Origin: Polytrichum commune
Taxonomy: Eukaryota > Streptophyta > Polytrichopsida > Polytrichales > Polytrichaceae
Direction: 5' to 3'
Assembly: GCA_950295325.1 (NCBI GenBank)
Contig: OX485804.1
Span: 37,872,429 to 37,936,428, forward strand
DNA: 64,000 nt
Both the position numbers and the translations under genes were made by a program. Under the pieces are notes generated by a model that saw only the letters and a program-made list of their open reading frames with translations, was not told where the DNA came from and ran no database searches. This document shows, piece by piece, positions 23,557 through 35,700 of the stretch. Positions within the stretch are counted from its first letter, which is position 1. Each line of letters begins with the position of its first letter.

Positions 23557-26090
23557 AGTTCCTTCCACACTTCAACTGGAAGTAGGTTTCTCAAATTTGA
23601 GCAAAGTGTGAGACAATGTTATCCTGGAAGCTGTATTGTTTACCAGATCTGCAGGAGTAAACAACCACAAAAGTACGTGGGGGATCTTCTTAATTGGACA
23701 CCTTCACTTTAGTGGTATAAGGCAGTTCTCGCATTTAAGAACAGACAAAAAGACCAAAGATACATGTGTTACATTGAGATAAGACTTATGTGCTCAAAAG
23801 ATACCATTCTAGTTTCAATTGCTCAACACAATTGGGAGGGTCTATGGGATCATTAAAGGGAAAGAGAACTTACACTATGACCTTGGATGAGACAATCCCT
23901 TAAAATTTTGAAGACAAGCGACCACATTGTGGTTACCATCATGTTCTCCTATAAGGTGACTTCATTGTGTGCAAGAAAAACCATGATGGCATGGGTCATG
24001 GCAAACAATTATGTTTGTGACGTGTCTTGATGATTTCCTGTGCTGACTATGCTTTGAAACATGCACTGTTGGAATTAAATGGAACCTGTATGGTGCAGAT
24101 ATGTACTCAACATACTTACATATTTACATGTGCCCACAACAGACTACTGAGGGCATTGAACGACAGGCTTACAAATTGTGCGGCCCACAATTACGTACAT
24201 CTTTGGACTCCAAAAATCCTGCAACAGAAAATTGTAAATATCTGTATCATCGGCAGACTGGAAATGGCAGTGATCAGTTGTACATTCGTGTCCTAATCTG
24301 TACCTACTTAGTCAGAAACCTGACATGTCCTGTCCTGTACCTTAAATGTGATCAGTGGACAAACAGATAGACAGCAGCTGACGCGGCGCCCTGTCTCCGA
24401 AGGTGCTAACTTCGCTGTTGCTTCTCTAACTGTAAATGATAATTAATGACACTCATCATCAGCTTTGAACCAGTGTCCGTGGAGATTATTGGGCACAATC
24501 GGTCAAGATCCCAGTGTTTCCAAGTCCAACCGGTTACAATGTTGACATCTTTCGGTTTTCCTTATTAAATTGAGGTACATTCCATAGATTCTTCTTAAAT
24601 GATCGGTATTTTCCTGAAATCTTGAACTTCAACCAGTTATTTCTCAAACTCAGCCGGTTCATCTTCAACTAGCGGCCGGTTCTCCACGTTCATTGCTTTG
24701 AACAATCCCCAAGTTTACCTACTGTATGAATAGCTGATTCAAGTAGAAAGTATACAGATGTCTGTACTAGTGCGACACATGCAGGTCAATCCTCACAACA
24801 GCAATGCTCAGGTTCATCATCGCAATTGTGTTCACTAAATGACTTGGGATGCAAACCAATCCGATCCAAACCTCTCAGACCTATCACCAATTCTGAAGGT
24901 GTAAAATAGATGCACATCTAGAGTGCAAATTGATGTTGCATGCTAATTCAAGCTTAAAACATTATGAGGTGCTCAGGATCACAAAAGCAACGCTTAATTA
25001 GATTCATCGCAATTGTGTTCAGTAAATGAGATTTAAATTTGGATCATGCAATTCAAACTCTATCGAAGTTTCTGGGATGATGAACCTGTCACACTCACCG
25101 TATCAGACAATTGTACAGACCTAATTATGTGCAAATATAATGAGCAAAATGATGCTTGAAAAGCATCTTGAGCAATTCAGGGAAGCGGTGATGATTCTTA
25201 AAAAGTGCTACGAAGTTAAATTTGACAAATGATGAGCTCCTAACTTTCAAACATAAAAGTAAGCTGCGCGGGGTAGCCCTTGAACACCACAGTGGCACTG
25301 GAGATTCAACGCCTTTTCATGTTGGTGCTGCTTGCATGACCTCCTACCACCATGGTATTTGTTATGGTTGTTGCAATGCTTCCTTGGTAATGTTTGCATC
25401 ACCGGTGCAGGCATTTGGAACTCATCTGGTTCAGGAGGAGAAAAGGGATCCGGTAGCTGGTTTTAAATTGGTGAATTTTGGGAGCCCGGTGTGGCATGGG
25501 ATTACTGTTATGTGTGATTCGGTGGTCTGCATGTGTGTGTGTATGCATCTGCATGTGTGGAGGTGGAGTGACGGAAGAAGAGCTTAGCTTAGCTTCCTTC
25601 GTCGTCTCGGTATGTGTGAGAGAGGGTACTGTGTTTAAGTGACTGCTGGGGAGTGGATCCTGGAGATCTCGAGCTCATTGGTGTCGTTTGGCATAAGAAT
25701 CGAGCGGTTAGGGTTTCGGGAGCTGGGTTTCAGAGGCAGGGGAAAAGTGGGGAAAGGTAGCAAGGGTTTGGTCGGAGGGGAACCATCGCGTCGCCTGTTT
25801 GTTTGTGCGGAATTTCCCATGGCATCATTCAGATAGGGCATTCAATCTGCAGGGATAAACAACAAAAACATGAAGAAAGAATTTCCCTCTCTAAGAAAAG
25901 AGCGCCATCCTCAGGGCGCCAGGGCGCCATGAAATGCCGCCATTACTTCAAATTCAGAAGAGAAACAATCAAGGATCAAGGGCATGGCAGGGTAGGAAGA
26001 GATTAGAATTGGGATTTGGATAGGGATTGGGATAAGATAGAAGGCAGGGTTAGAAATTAGAATCAGAGTGAGCCCGTAGATTCAGGTGCG
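23557..26090. other. Space between the epimerase and fructokinase genes
   Basis: Holds a family E fragment (about 23690-23960) and a family G copy (24470-24695). Sequence from about 25600 to 26090 is GC-richer and purine-rich (GATTAGAATTGGGATTTGG) and is the likely fructokinase promoter or 5' UTR. No gene is seen. Confidence 0.45.
24470..24695 (+). repeat. ACCGGTT repeat family (family G), most regular copy
   Basis: About 220 bp: GGAGATTATTGGGCACAATC, GGTCAAGATCC, CCAACCGGTTACA, ATCTTTCGGTTTTCC, AACCAGTTATTTCTCAAACTC, AGCCGGTTCATCTTCAACTA and GCGGCCGGTTCTCC. Other copies are at about 8100-8870 (interrupted by a MITE), 9770-9980, 14175-14390, 46130-46320 (inverted) and 62340-62690 (inverted, expanded). 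Short spaced ACCGGTT boxes are the hallmark. I do not recognise the element class. Confidence 0.55.
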
Positions 26091-29000
26091 ATGGCGTGCT
26101 CATGTGGCGGCGGTGTCTTTTCAAATCCATGTAATGTACAGCCATCTTTAAACACTTGTATTATAACGATGTGCTCTCCTCCCTTGTTTGCTCATCATCA
26201 TCACCATCATCATCGACAATTGCATGTAGCACCACATCATAAGAGGGGGATCTCACTCTCGTCGCTCTTTCCTTTGCTCCAATTTCAAATCCATGCTATG
26301 AGTCCCCCAGTCCATCCACGGAATGTTGTGGATCGTGCTACATCGCCCCGTGGTAAACATTTGGCCAAACCGAAGCTCCAAAAGTCACCTCCCTCCCCAG
26401 CAGGTGGAAATTCAATTCAAAGGCTGGCACCCCCCTCCCTCCTCACATTGTGATGATGATCATCTCTTAATGCGTAATTTGGGTTCTTGTCATGTCTTAA
26501 CTTACCTTTTCGGATGTCATTTGTGGCATTTGGTTATGCTTTCCATTTGGCAGACTTATTTGCCGTTCCTCAAGATGCTATATAGTGCCATAATTGGAAG
26601 CGCAACTTTCAAGGTTTTGATATGGGATTGAGAGGAATTGTGCGTGAGCCGGGTGTTTTTGCAAGGTTGTATTCAGATTGGCATTTATAATAGGAGTACA
26701 TGGAGAGCTCGGCTTGTTTGTGATGATTATGAGGGGAGGAGGATGTTTTTGTTGTTCTCTCTGCTTATAGAAGGAGATGTGGCTTTGTGCAGTCAAAGGA
26801 AAGAGTGAATTGGTGGTGTGCTTTGGGGAGTTGCTTATTGATTTTGTGCCTACGGTGGGAGGACTTTCACTTGCTGATGCCCCGGCATTCAAAAAGGCAC
26901 CTGGTGGTGCACCTGCCAATGTTGCGGTTGGAATTGCCAGGCTTGGAGGCAATGCTGCCTTTGTTGGCAAGGTATTATTCTGCCATGGCTTTTTCATGGC
27001 CTGGATCAGGATCTCCCTATGCCCCTTGTTTTTCTTTATCCTGAGTCTAAATCAACTTAATTTTCGAAGTTATGATGATGTTTTTAATGAATTGGATCAC
27101 GAAGGTACATCGACCTTTTGTATGTTGTCGTGCTTTCTATCATATTATCATATGGGGTTTGGGATTTGGTCCTGTCCAAAGTTGCACCAGACTAGCTCAG
27201 ACCTTTTAATATCAAGCAGTGTCTGCAGAGAAAGGGCTTCATGTTGGAGACGACAGTGTCAATCCATAGAAGAACTTTGGGCAGAGTCTTCTATTCATTT
27301 GCTTCATTTGCATTTACTTTCTTCCTGGGTACCTAATCCTGGTTTGACATTCCCATTTGTTGAGGCTCTTTATCTGTTGTAGTAGTAGCATGTGGGGGGT
27401 ATAAGAGGATTCAGCTACCATGCTTAAGCAGACCATGTTATTTTCATAATGACAGCTCCTGCAGAAGAGAAAAAAGTGGTTTGGAGTCTGATATCAAATT
27501 TCAGCATGTTAGAATTGCAACCTGCAAAATTTTTGCAGAGCAACCACTTGGTTATGTTGATCCATGGCCATGGATAGGCAAAAGAGGTCCATTTATTCAT
27601 CCTAATTCTTTGTTCCACCTTTAAAATGCACATTGACTGTTGAATCTTGACTGTGCATACAGAAGATTGGGGAAGGGTGAGATATTATGGAGGCATAAAA
27701 ATTGTTCCAAAGAGATGTTATGAATTTTCTTGAGAGCATTTTGCAATGAAGTACGGAATCTGACCCATTGCTGGTGGTGGTTGCAGGTTGGGGATGATGA
27801 ATTTGGTTACATGTTGGTGGAGGTGCTGAAGGAGAATAGGGTGGAAACACGAGGTTGTCGCTTTGACCCAAATGCTAGGACGGCACTTGCATTTGTGACA
27901 TTGCGGGATGACGGAGAACGTGAATTTATGTTTTATCGGAACCCTAGTGCAGATATGCTGTTTGAGCCAAGGGAGCTCGATACCGATCTGCTTGCCCAGG
28001 TACTTACTGAGTGTTGTTCCAAGTTTCTTGTACATTGTTTTGCAACATGGTTAACCCCCATGTTGGTCTGATATGGTCTTCTTTGGGGTAAATATACCGG
28101 TATTGAGAATTCACATTTTTTGATACCAGTAGGGCATGGTTATTTGACGGTGTTTTTGTTTTTGATATCATTCAGTCCATATGCCATGCAAGAACCTTCA
28201 TACCTAGGCAAAATCGCTCTAGCATCAATATGTTTAGAATGGTAATCAAATACTAACTCGGGTGTACAAACAATTTTGGTACCCATGGGTAGGTTCTTTG
28301 ATACCATTATTGATGTTGATTATTCTACCGTGCATTCACTTAAATCCCAGACGAACACTGGCTAAGTCCCTTGTCATCAGATGGCATCACTTCAAACTTG
28401 TTCGATCGGTGTATGGCAAATATGTCAAATATGTTTAAGAGAAATACTACCAACTTGGCTTGATTAGATCTGACATTAAGAGAAAAAAAAAAAATTCCTC
28501 GTCTTGGTGTTCATGCTTTTCAGGCTTCCATCATGCACTATGGATCTATTAGCTTGATTACAGAGCCTTCTCGTTCAACACATATGGAAGCCATGCGAGT
28601 TGCCAGAGATGGAGGATCATTGTTGTCTTATGACCCAAACCTGCGACTACCATTGTGGCCATCAGCTGATGCAGCTAGAGATGCCATAAAAAGTATTTGG
28701 GATCAGGCGGACATAATCAAGGTATGGTCTATTCACATATCTCTACTTTTAATTTTTTCCTAACACAGTGCAGTGGAGCAGATTTTCTTACTGTCTAAAA
28801 GGGCATACGATTAGAAAAAGGTGTTCTTATAGTTGTATCAGGTAATAATTGTACATGTATTTTAATTACTGGCATCTCCCTTCATATTGCGGAGTTAACT
28901 ACCTCAACATGGATTTGTTAAGAACGAGCTTCCGAGACATGAGTTTCTGAACATTAAATCATTACTTTGTATGCTATTCATGCTATTCAGGTTTTCGCAT

Positions 29001-30422
29001 GGCACAATCATAAGTCTAGTCAAAACATAAGGTTCCAGTACTTGTGGTATTTGCAAAGAAAATTTGTTGATGCTAACACCAACAGAGTAAATCTAAAACT
29101 TGGTCTAGGCTACTTGAAGGAAAAAATTAAATAGTTTTTTTCAACACTAAGAAGCATGTATAGGAGGACTTCTAAGATTGAGCAATAAGTAAGATGCTGA
29201 ATAATAATAATATGGTGTTATCTGGTTTTGATTCTAGAAGTGTGTTTAATTTGATATGTTTTGAAGGTGAGCGATGAGGAAGTGATATTTCTTACTGGCG
29301 GGGATCCGACAGAAGATGACAATAACCTGAGAATGTTCCACCCACGATGTAAATTGATGCTGGTGACGGAGGGTGGAGAGGGATGCCGGTATTACACCCA
29401 GGTATGAATGTTCATCTTCCTGGGTTAGGCCCTAGAACGAACTTTTCTCTGTCCTCCTGAATGATAGTACTAATTTTTTGAATTTTCTCTAACTGCAGCG
29501 TTTCAAAGGACGAGTAAGTGGTCTCAAAGTGCAAGTAGTTGACACAACTGGGGCTGGTGACGCATTTTGTGCTGGGCTTCTCAGCCAGATTGTCAAGGAT
29601 CCAAACATGATGGATGTACGAACATATATCACCTTCTCTACTTACGCAAGAGAATAGTTCTGGTTTCATGTGTATGCAGCTCCGAGTTTGTTGAAGTCTA
29701 TGACTAGTTTTGAGACTTCAGGCTTTTTGGACATTAGACTTATCCACTAACTCAATATGAGTTTCAGTGGGGAGTTGGTTGTTTTGCATACAAGACCTTC
29801 CATGTTTGGTAAGTTTTTGGTGCGTCCTTGGAGGTAGTGTGGAGGTTTGAATGATGAACATTCTATATCGGTTCATTGAGGGTCAAACTCATTTGAGCAT
29901 GCCAAGTGGTGTTAAAATGAGTTTGGCCCTCAATTAGCCCAAATAGGTTGCTTTTCATTCAAATTCAAACACAGCACAAGTAGAAAAAACTAACTGATTT
30001 TGTATGCAGGACAACCAATGGGAATATATAGGGGAGCAAATCCCAATGAAAACTCCCAATGGGTTAAAGGATAACTAACTCTCTTGAGGAATAAAGGTGT
30101 CTTGCTTGTAATTATCTCATCCAGATTCTGGGTTGGATATACTCAGCTGAAGATTTGTGAACTAGTTTTCTTTTGCAGCAGATGGCCCTTCAGCATTGGC
30201 TTTGTGTATCCTCAGTTGCTAGTTGCAACAAGGGAGGAATTTCTGAAGAGTTGTTTATATTGTTCTGAGTCTTTTGTGTTTTCACAGGACGAGCCCCGTT
30301 TGAGAGAAGCTCTAAAGTTTGCAAATGCGTGCGGAGCAATTACAACAACGGAAAGAGGAGCAATCCCATCTCTTCCCGACAAAGATACGGTCATGAGACT
30401 TATAAGTAAACTCACTTCTTGA
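26091..30422 (+). CDS. FRK: Fructokinase, PfkB family, probably plastid-targeted (FRK3-like)
   Basis: Phosphorylates fructose to fructose-6-phosphate with ATP. Coding exons: 26091-26403, 26793-26971, 27787-27999, 28524-28721, 29267-29401, 29499-29615, 30288-30422. Phases match throughout, giving 429 aa. The kinase domain begins near residue 110 with [14 protein letters not shown]. The first PfkB region has [16 protein letters not shown] (from residue 142). Sugar-site and lid residues lie in NPSADM and [13 protein letters not shown]. The second PfkB signature is DTTGAGDAF, with catalytic Asp367. The C-terminus [19 protein letters not shown] is typical of plant fructokinases. The kinase region looks closer to plastidial FRK3 than to cytosolic forms, by recall only. 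Exon 1 (104 aa) is rich in Ser, Pro, His and basic residues and poor in acidic ones, as expected of a transit peptide. It contains a run of seven His from a CAT repeat. Its donor phase exactly fits the exon-2 acceptor. Alternatively the protein could start at an ATG at 26777, giving a cytosolic form. Confidence 0.9.
28085..28345. repeat. Repeat family F copy 2, in fructokinase intron 3
   Basis: Similar to 7000-7320 (TTTTTGATACCAGTAGGGCA, CATGGGTAGGTTCTTTGATA, CGTGCATTCACTTAAATCCC). It is non-coding and inside the intron 28000-28523. Confidence 0.45.
29755..30065. mobile_element. Foldback MITE, family D, in fructokinase intron 6
   Basis: Shares with 19818-20140 GGAGTTGGTTGTTTTGCATA, ACCTTCCATGTTTGGTAA, GGTTCATTGAGGGTCAAACT and GAGTTTGGCCCTCAAT. 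The right border is near 30000-30065 (TGTATGCAGGACAACCAATGG). It falls within the intron before the last coding exon. Confidence 0.65.
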
Positions 30423-30794
30423 TAATATCTAAATACTATCATAAAATTTATCTTAATGATGGTCCTGGTATAAGGGGATTAACTACCACATTCTAGATTA
30501 TCTAGGATTAGGGCGGAGGAGCAATTCCAGTCTGCATCTGCCTGGTCAATGTATATTTGGCTTTTAGCTTCCAAAATCTAGATTTTGTGCCCTTGTAGTG
30601 ACAATCTTACAACAGATGGATGAGTTTGTTGAGCGAATCTGTTAAGTGGGTCTTATGTATAGTCTTTGGTATAGCATTTATGTACGTGTCTAATAGGGTG
30701 GTGGTGTACCAAGAAATAAGCTGGTGGGCATGTGTAGAAAAATGCTTTATTCCTGTAACAAGCAACCTGTATAATGCTAAATTTCATAAAAAGG

Positions 30795-30800
30795 AATAAA
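30795..30800 (+). promoter_or_regulatory. Candidate polyadenylation signal of the fructokinase gene
   Basis: AATAAA lies about 370 nt after the fructokinase stop at 30422, just after TTTCATAAAAAGG. This is sequence motif only. Confidence 0.35.
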
Positions 30801-32429
30801 AGGTATGCTCCTAGTTGTAATCTGTTGAAGAACTTAAAACCACCAACATGCTTGACCTAGCAGGAAAACCATCTCAAGCGCAATCTCAAAGTACAGATCC
30901 ATCTTGGCAAGGCTACACAAGGTGGAGATTTCGCAATTCGACTACCACTCTATGAAGATTGCAACTTTAGTGTCATAGCTTTTGCAAGGGAGTTGAAGAA
31001 ACAGAAAGTTTTGGAGAATGCTACACCTGGAAGGCAGACCTGGCTTGCACCATCATCATCTTTTTACAACAAGGTCACACCCTATAAGCTGACGATATTT
31101 ATGACGAACAACACTCGCTCATATGTGTGCATCTGATGAATCTACAACTACAAATTAAAGAATATTCTCTTGCCACAGGAGAATGAATTCTGACTTGAGG
31201 AGAGTAAGTAGTTGTTGTATTATTAGTGGTGGCAGTCAATTGTCCACCTTTGGTGCTTTTGGTCGATAAATGGTTGCCGTATTTGCACCATACTTAGGTA
31301 CTCTGAAGTTTCAAGTGAGATTTTTTCTGGCATTTGTGTACTATATTCAACATAATTCCTTCATGCAATGCTCCAAAGAGTTTTTGTAATGTCCAGAAAG
31401 TTACTACTTAGCTCTGCAGCTTCTCCTTACAAAGCCTTGAGACACAGGACCAGTAAGCAAAAGGGACCTCCAGCATGTATATTGAAAACTTGGCATTGAC
31501 TTCATGATCTTGATGTTTTGGAATTGAGTCGTTCACGGCATAGCCAGTGATGAAACATATAGTATACACTGAAAAAATATGTTCGTGATGATCAATGCTT
31601 TGAATGACATGTTTGGGCAATGATCATCAAATTTCATTATCTTTATCAATCTTGCTTTGTCCATAAACGCCCCATAAATTTCAAATATCCATTTTCTTGA
31701 TTTACTGACACATGCCCATAATTTCCTCAACATTTGTAATGGACCATGTCATTGCAAGTTTTAAAGTTGAAACTATCCTTGAAACAACATGTCCAGTTCA
31801 TACTTTGGATCTAGGGCCTAGTCAAACAAATCTGTGAAGCTAAACATGGCGCTATTGGGATGATCTAGGGGATTAATCTTGTTCTGTGATGAATAACATG
31901 ATCCTAGAATGCCGCCTGAAAGAGTACAGTAGGCAAGGCCTTGGTGCCCAGCTGATTTGACAGTTTTACTTCTATTACATTGTCTCAATTGAGAGAAATT
32001 TGTCCAGTAGCATAATTTCTTGCCACTCAGTCCCACATCCACACATGGGGGGTTTGCTTTCTGGCTGTAAGTGTCCACAAAAGAGTTGTTATAGGACAAA
32101 CTTCAGTTCTTTCACATTCATGATGATAAATGAAGATAAGCTTGAATCATGGTCATTTCATTCTCCTCAATATATAAATGTACTTAGACAGACACCACAA
32201 AGCTCTAGCTCACACAATGGCAACCAACAAGAATAATATACAATAAGGTATGTGGCCCTGTTGTGGGCACTTTCACCTCCACAGACAATTCTGGCTGTTG
32301 GATCAGATCAGAGATTGTCACGTGTGGTTAGCAATTGCAAATTCCAAAGATTTGTCATTTCAGGTTTCAGAACAGAAAGTTGAGAAGTACAAGTCATAAG
32401 AGCTCAAAGTGAAAATCCTCTGTTGGAGT
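30801..32429. other. Space between convergent fructokinase and GAUT genes
   Basis: No ORF with a domain. The right-hand part becomes the GAUT 3' region, with a family E piece at 32430-32640. Confidence 0.45.
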
Positions 32430-32640
32430 GGTCCTATTCCCTCCCAATTGTATCAACTATTAAACCTAGAATATGTCTACATTTTGAGCACATGGTCCAA
32501 TCTCATCATAACACATGTCCATTAGTCTCCATTCTTAACTACAAACCTTGCCGTATACCACTCAAACATTGGTGTCCAATCAAGAAGAGAAACCACATAA
32601 GGCCAACATACCTTAAACATTTTTGGGAAAACGTGAGCTT
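32430..32640. repeat. Family E right end, in the GAUT 3' flank
   Basis: Contains CCTCCCAATTGTATCAACTA, GAGCACATGGTCCAATCTCA, CATACCTTAAAC and ATACCACTCAAACATTGGTG. It lies about 80-290 bp after the GAUT stop codon (minus strand), so it is probably in or next to the 3' UTR. Confidence 0.5.
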
Positions 32641-32718
32641 TGAATGACAGTTGAGAAAGAAAGAGGACAACACCGAGTAAAAAGGGTAACACCCTCATGA
32701 AGGGGTAAATGAATGATT

Positions 32719-35700
32719 TCAGTGGAAATTGCACTGTTGTAAATAATGACTTTGGTAATTCGTATATCGTTCCCAAAGAGGTTTGTACCTACTCATCGCT
32801 AACTTGAGCCACGGCTTCATATTGCCATTGTAATGCACCACTGCACCACTTTCAATCAAATCCGCATCGATGTTGGCATCATAGCCTAACCCTAATATAT
32901 GCCACTTTCGATCCAGGGGCTCTACGAGTCCATAAAATGTTAAAAGTCCCGCAGGCAGCGTGCCAAGTTTCCATAACGTCCGGTCCACATTTTGTTCCTG
33001 CCAGTAGTGATATTGTGCAGTCACCTTCTTTTCTCGCCACCGAATCAAGTCAAACACATTCATCCCAAAAGCCCAACCGCATGCGTTTGGGTTGAAGTTC
33101 GCCTTGATTTTTGGGTGTGAGAAGTTGAGGTACTTGTGGAACCGATGGAAACTCTCGAGACACGTCTCAACCGCACCATTGACATTGTTGTGAAGGTCGA
33201 GGGAGAACAAATCAGTTAGATCGCGTTGGACCACCACATCATCATCCAAGAACACAACCTGCAAGATGACCAATGATCACACGAATTCAATGGTCAGAAG
33301 TAGTTTCTTGCTTGAAGTTACTGACCACAAGATATTTGTCAATCACAACGAGCACTATGGTCACATCACAAACCTCTAAATCTATATATTAACAAGGATT
33401 TCATATTCATTTAATCACATCAACCTACAACATAGTATCAATGCCTACCAACCATGGCGTTGCAATTTCAATCTTCTTTTTCAATATTTTCTAGGTGCAC
33501 AATCTAAAAGGTCGGATTTGAGTTGGATCAATGTTGGATCAATCATTAGAGTAATCTGTAAGTCCCTCAAAGAGAGACCAAACTAGAAGTTTGAGGCCTC
33601 TTTTGAGGTACTTTTCTGTCGAGCTGGGTGGAGCATCATGTGTCAGAGCCTACTTTTGCAAGTCGGGCAAAACTCTTGGACTTCTTGCAATCCAAAAAAC
33701 TGAGAACTTTATGATCTAAAAAAGGTTCTGACCCATGGGACCCATCAACCAAATTCCTGACTTGACGAATGTAAGGCTAGCTTGGCCTACCAATCCCAGT
33801 ATGACAAGCTAGAAAGTGGGATTTTTACAGCCCAACCCGTCTTTTTGCATGTAAATTTAAGCCTTTTAAAAAACTTGGGCAACTTTACACATGAGCTCTC
33901 AAACTCACCTTGTAGCCAACTCACCGAGAGTTTGATCTAGAGACTGTACAGATAAATCTATTACGTTTTATGAGTCATTAGATAACTGCTTTGTTAGCAA
34001 TAAAAATATACTAAGCCCTGAAGAAATGTATCAACACTGATTCAACATCAAACACTGGTCACTTGCAATTTGAGACATGTTCATACATTGCAGAAAAGAT
34101 TGCAGACACCACAACATCCTAATGTTCCGATACACATGAATTTTTTTTTATTCACCAACAAGACTCAAAATCGACGTTCTGGAGGAGCCCTCCTAGGTAC
34201 CTTTTTCAGTGCTGGGTACACTTCTGGAATGTAGAAGCGGAGGTGGTTGAGCATGGACAAATATTTTGGGTTGCGGAATTTAAGCGCGGTCTTCTGCGCC
34301 TCCCCAGCACCACCACCTCCTTCACCGGCGGATTGAAAATAATAATTCTGGGTCTTGGAATCCTGTAATTGCTTCAAAACCGGTACATACGAAGCATTCA
34401 ACCACATGAAGCTCTCCACGGCTTGAATCTCGATAATAACGCCCCGGAAATCGTTGACTGCAAACCACGTTTGCATTGCCCCAAAATTTACAGCATCCGT
34501 GACGACGTGAAATACGAGCAGCTCCGGGTGGTTCGAGTTCATGATTGTCGAGTTGATGACGACAGATGCACCCAAAATGTTGTCAGAAAATACACAGAAA
34601 TGGTAAAGGCTCGTGTCTGTGAGCGCAGGTAGAATTCTTTCTTGTCGCAAGCTCACGTGTTCTCTGAGTTTTTCATCTGTGGCCCACTTAGTTGTCAACT
34701 GCAAGCTCAGACAGTGAAGACTTTTTGGCACAGCTTCAGCGGCGAGCTGTCCAAATGTTGCACTTTGAGCTGCTGCAACATTTGCCATTTCCTCCAATGC
34801 CTGTAAAAAAAATGTTTTCATTGTCATTCCAGTTTCAAAGTTGATGTTAGAGTGGGCTTCCACTAGGGTCCAAGACATGGAAAAATAAATTCCAAAACAG
34901 AGCGATCCTAATGGTCAAGAGAAAAAATTTAACCCAAGGAGTTTACAATAGGGTCCAAATCCAAGGTATGAGAAAATAAAGTGGCGCTATTGTTGCATCA
35001 ATATCCCGCCCAATCTTGTTGGCCCCAACTCAAGAAAATACTCCAAATATGAGAAACCAATCTCCAAGCTTGGGGCCAATCTTGAGTCCAAAAGTAATGT
35101 CCATTAAGGGCTGTTTTGGACCCAAGTCCCTTGGCCCCGGACCTTAATGTAAACCCACCCTTAGTTCAGATAAAAATGTCCCAAAGATCCCACCTATTTG
35201 TAGGAGCCTCAACTACAATGTAATCACTTGTAAGGTCTTGTGACAGAGGAGGACCAATGCTTACACTACCATTGGATCAACATCACAATTGGCCCAAGCA
35301 GAATATGGAGTGAAGTTCATGTTGGCTAAGTTTTCAGCACATACTTGGAGGTACTGTGGAGGTTTGAACAAAGAACATTCTGTATCAATTCGTTGAGGGT
35401 CAAACTATTTTGGAATGCCAAGAGGTGCTAAAATGAGTTTGGCCCTTAATGAACTGAAATAGGTTGCTTTTCATTCAATTTCAAACACTACCTCCAAGCA
35501 TGAACCACAAATGGAAAGAAATTGTTGATGTTGTATGCAAAACAATCATTGGAAAATCATAGGGGACCAACTACCGACAATAAGTCCCATTAAGTTAAGG
35601 GAAAACTCTAATCCTGGGTAAGATCAATGTACTTCGCCACCATTGAGAGATGGCTTGACCTGATTTTAGGCCACACAGACCTCTTTACATAGTATTGATG

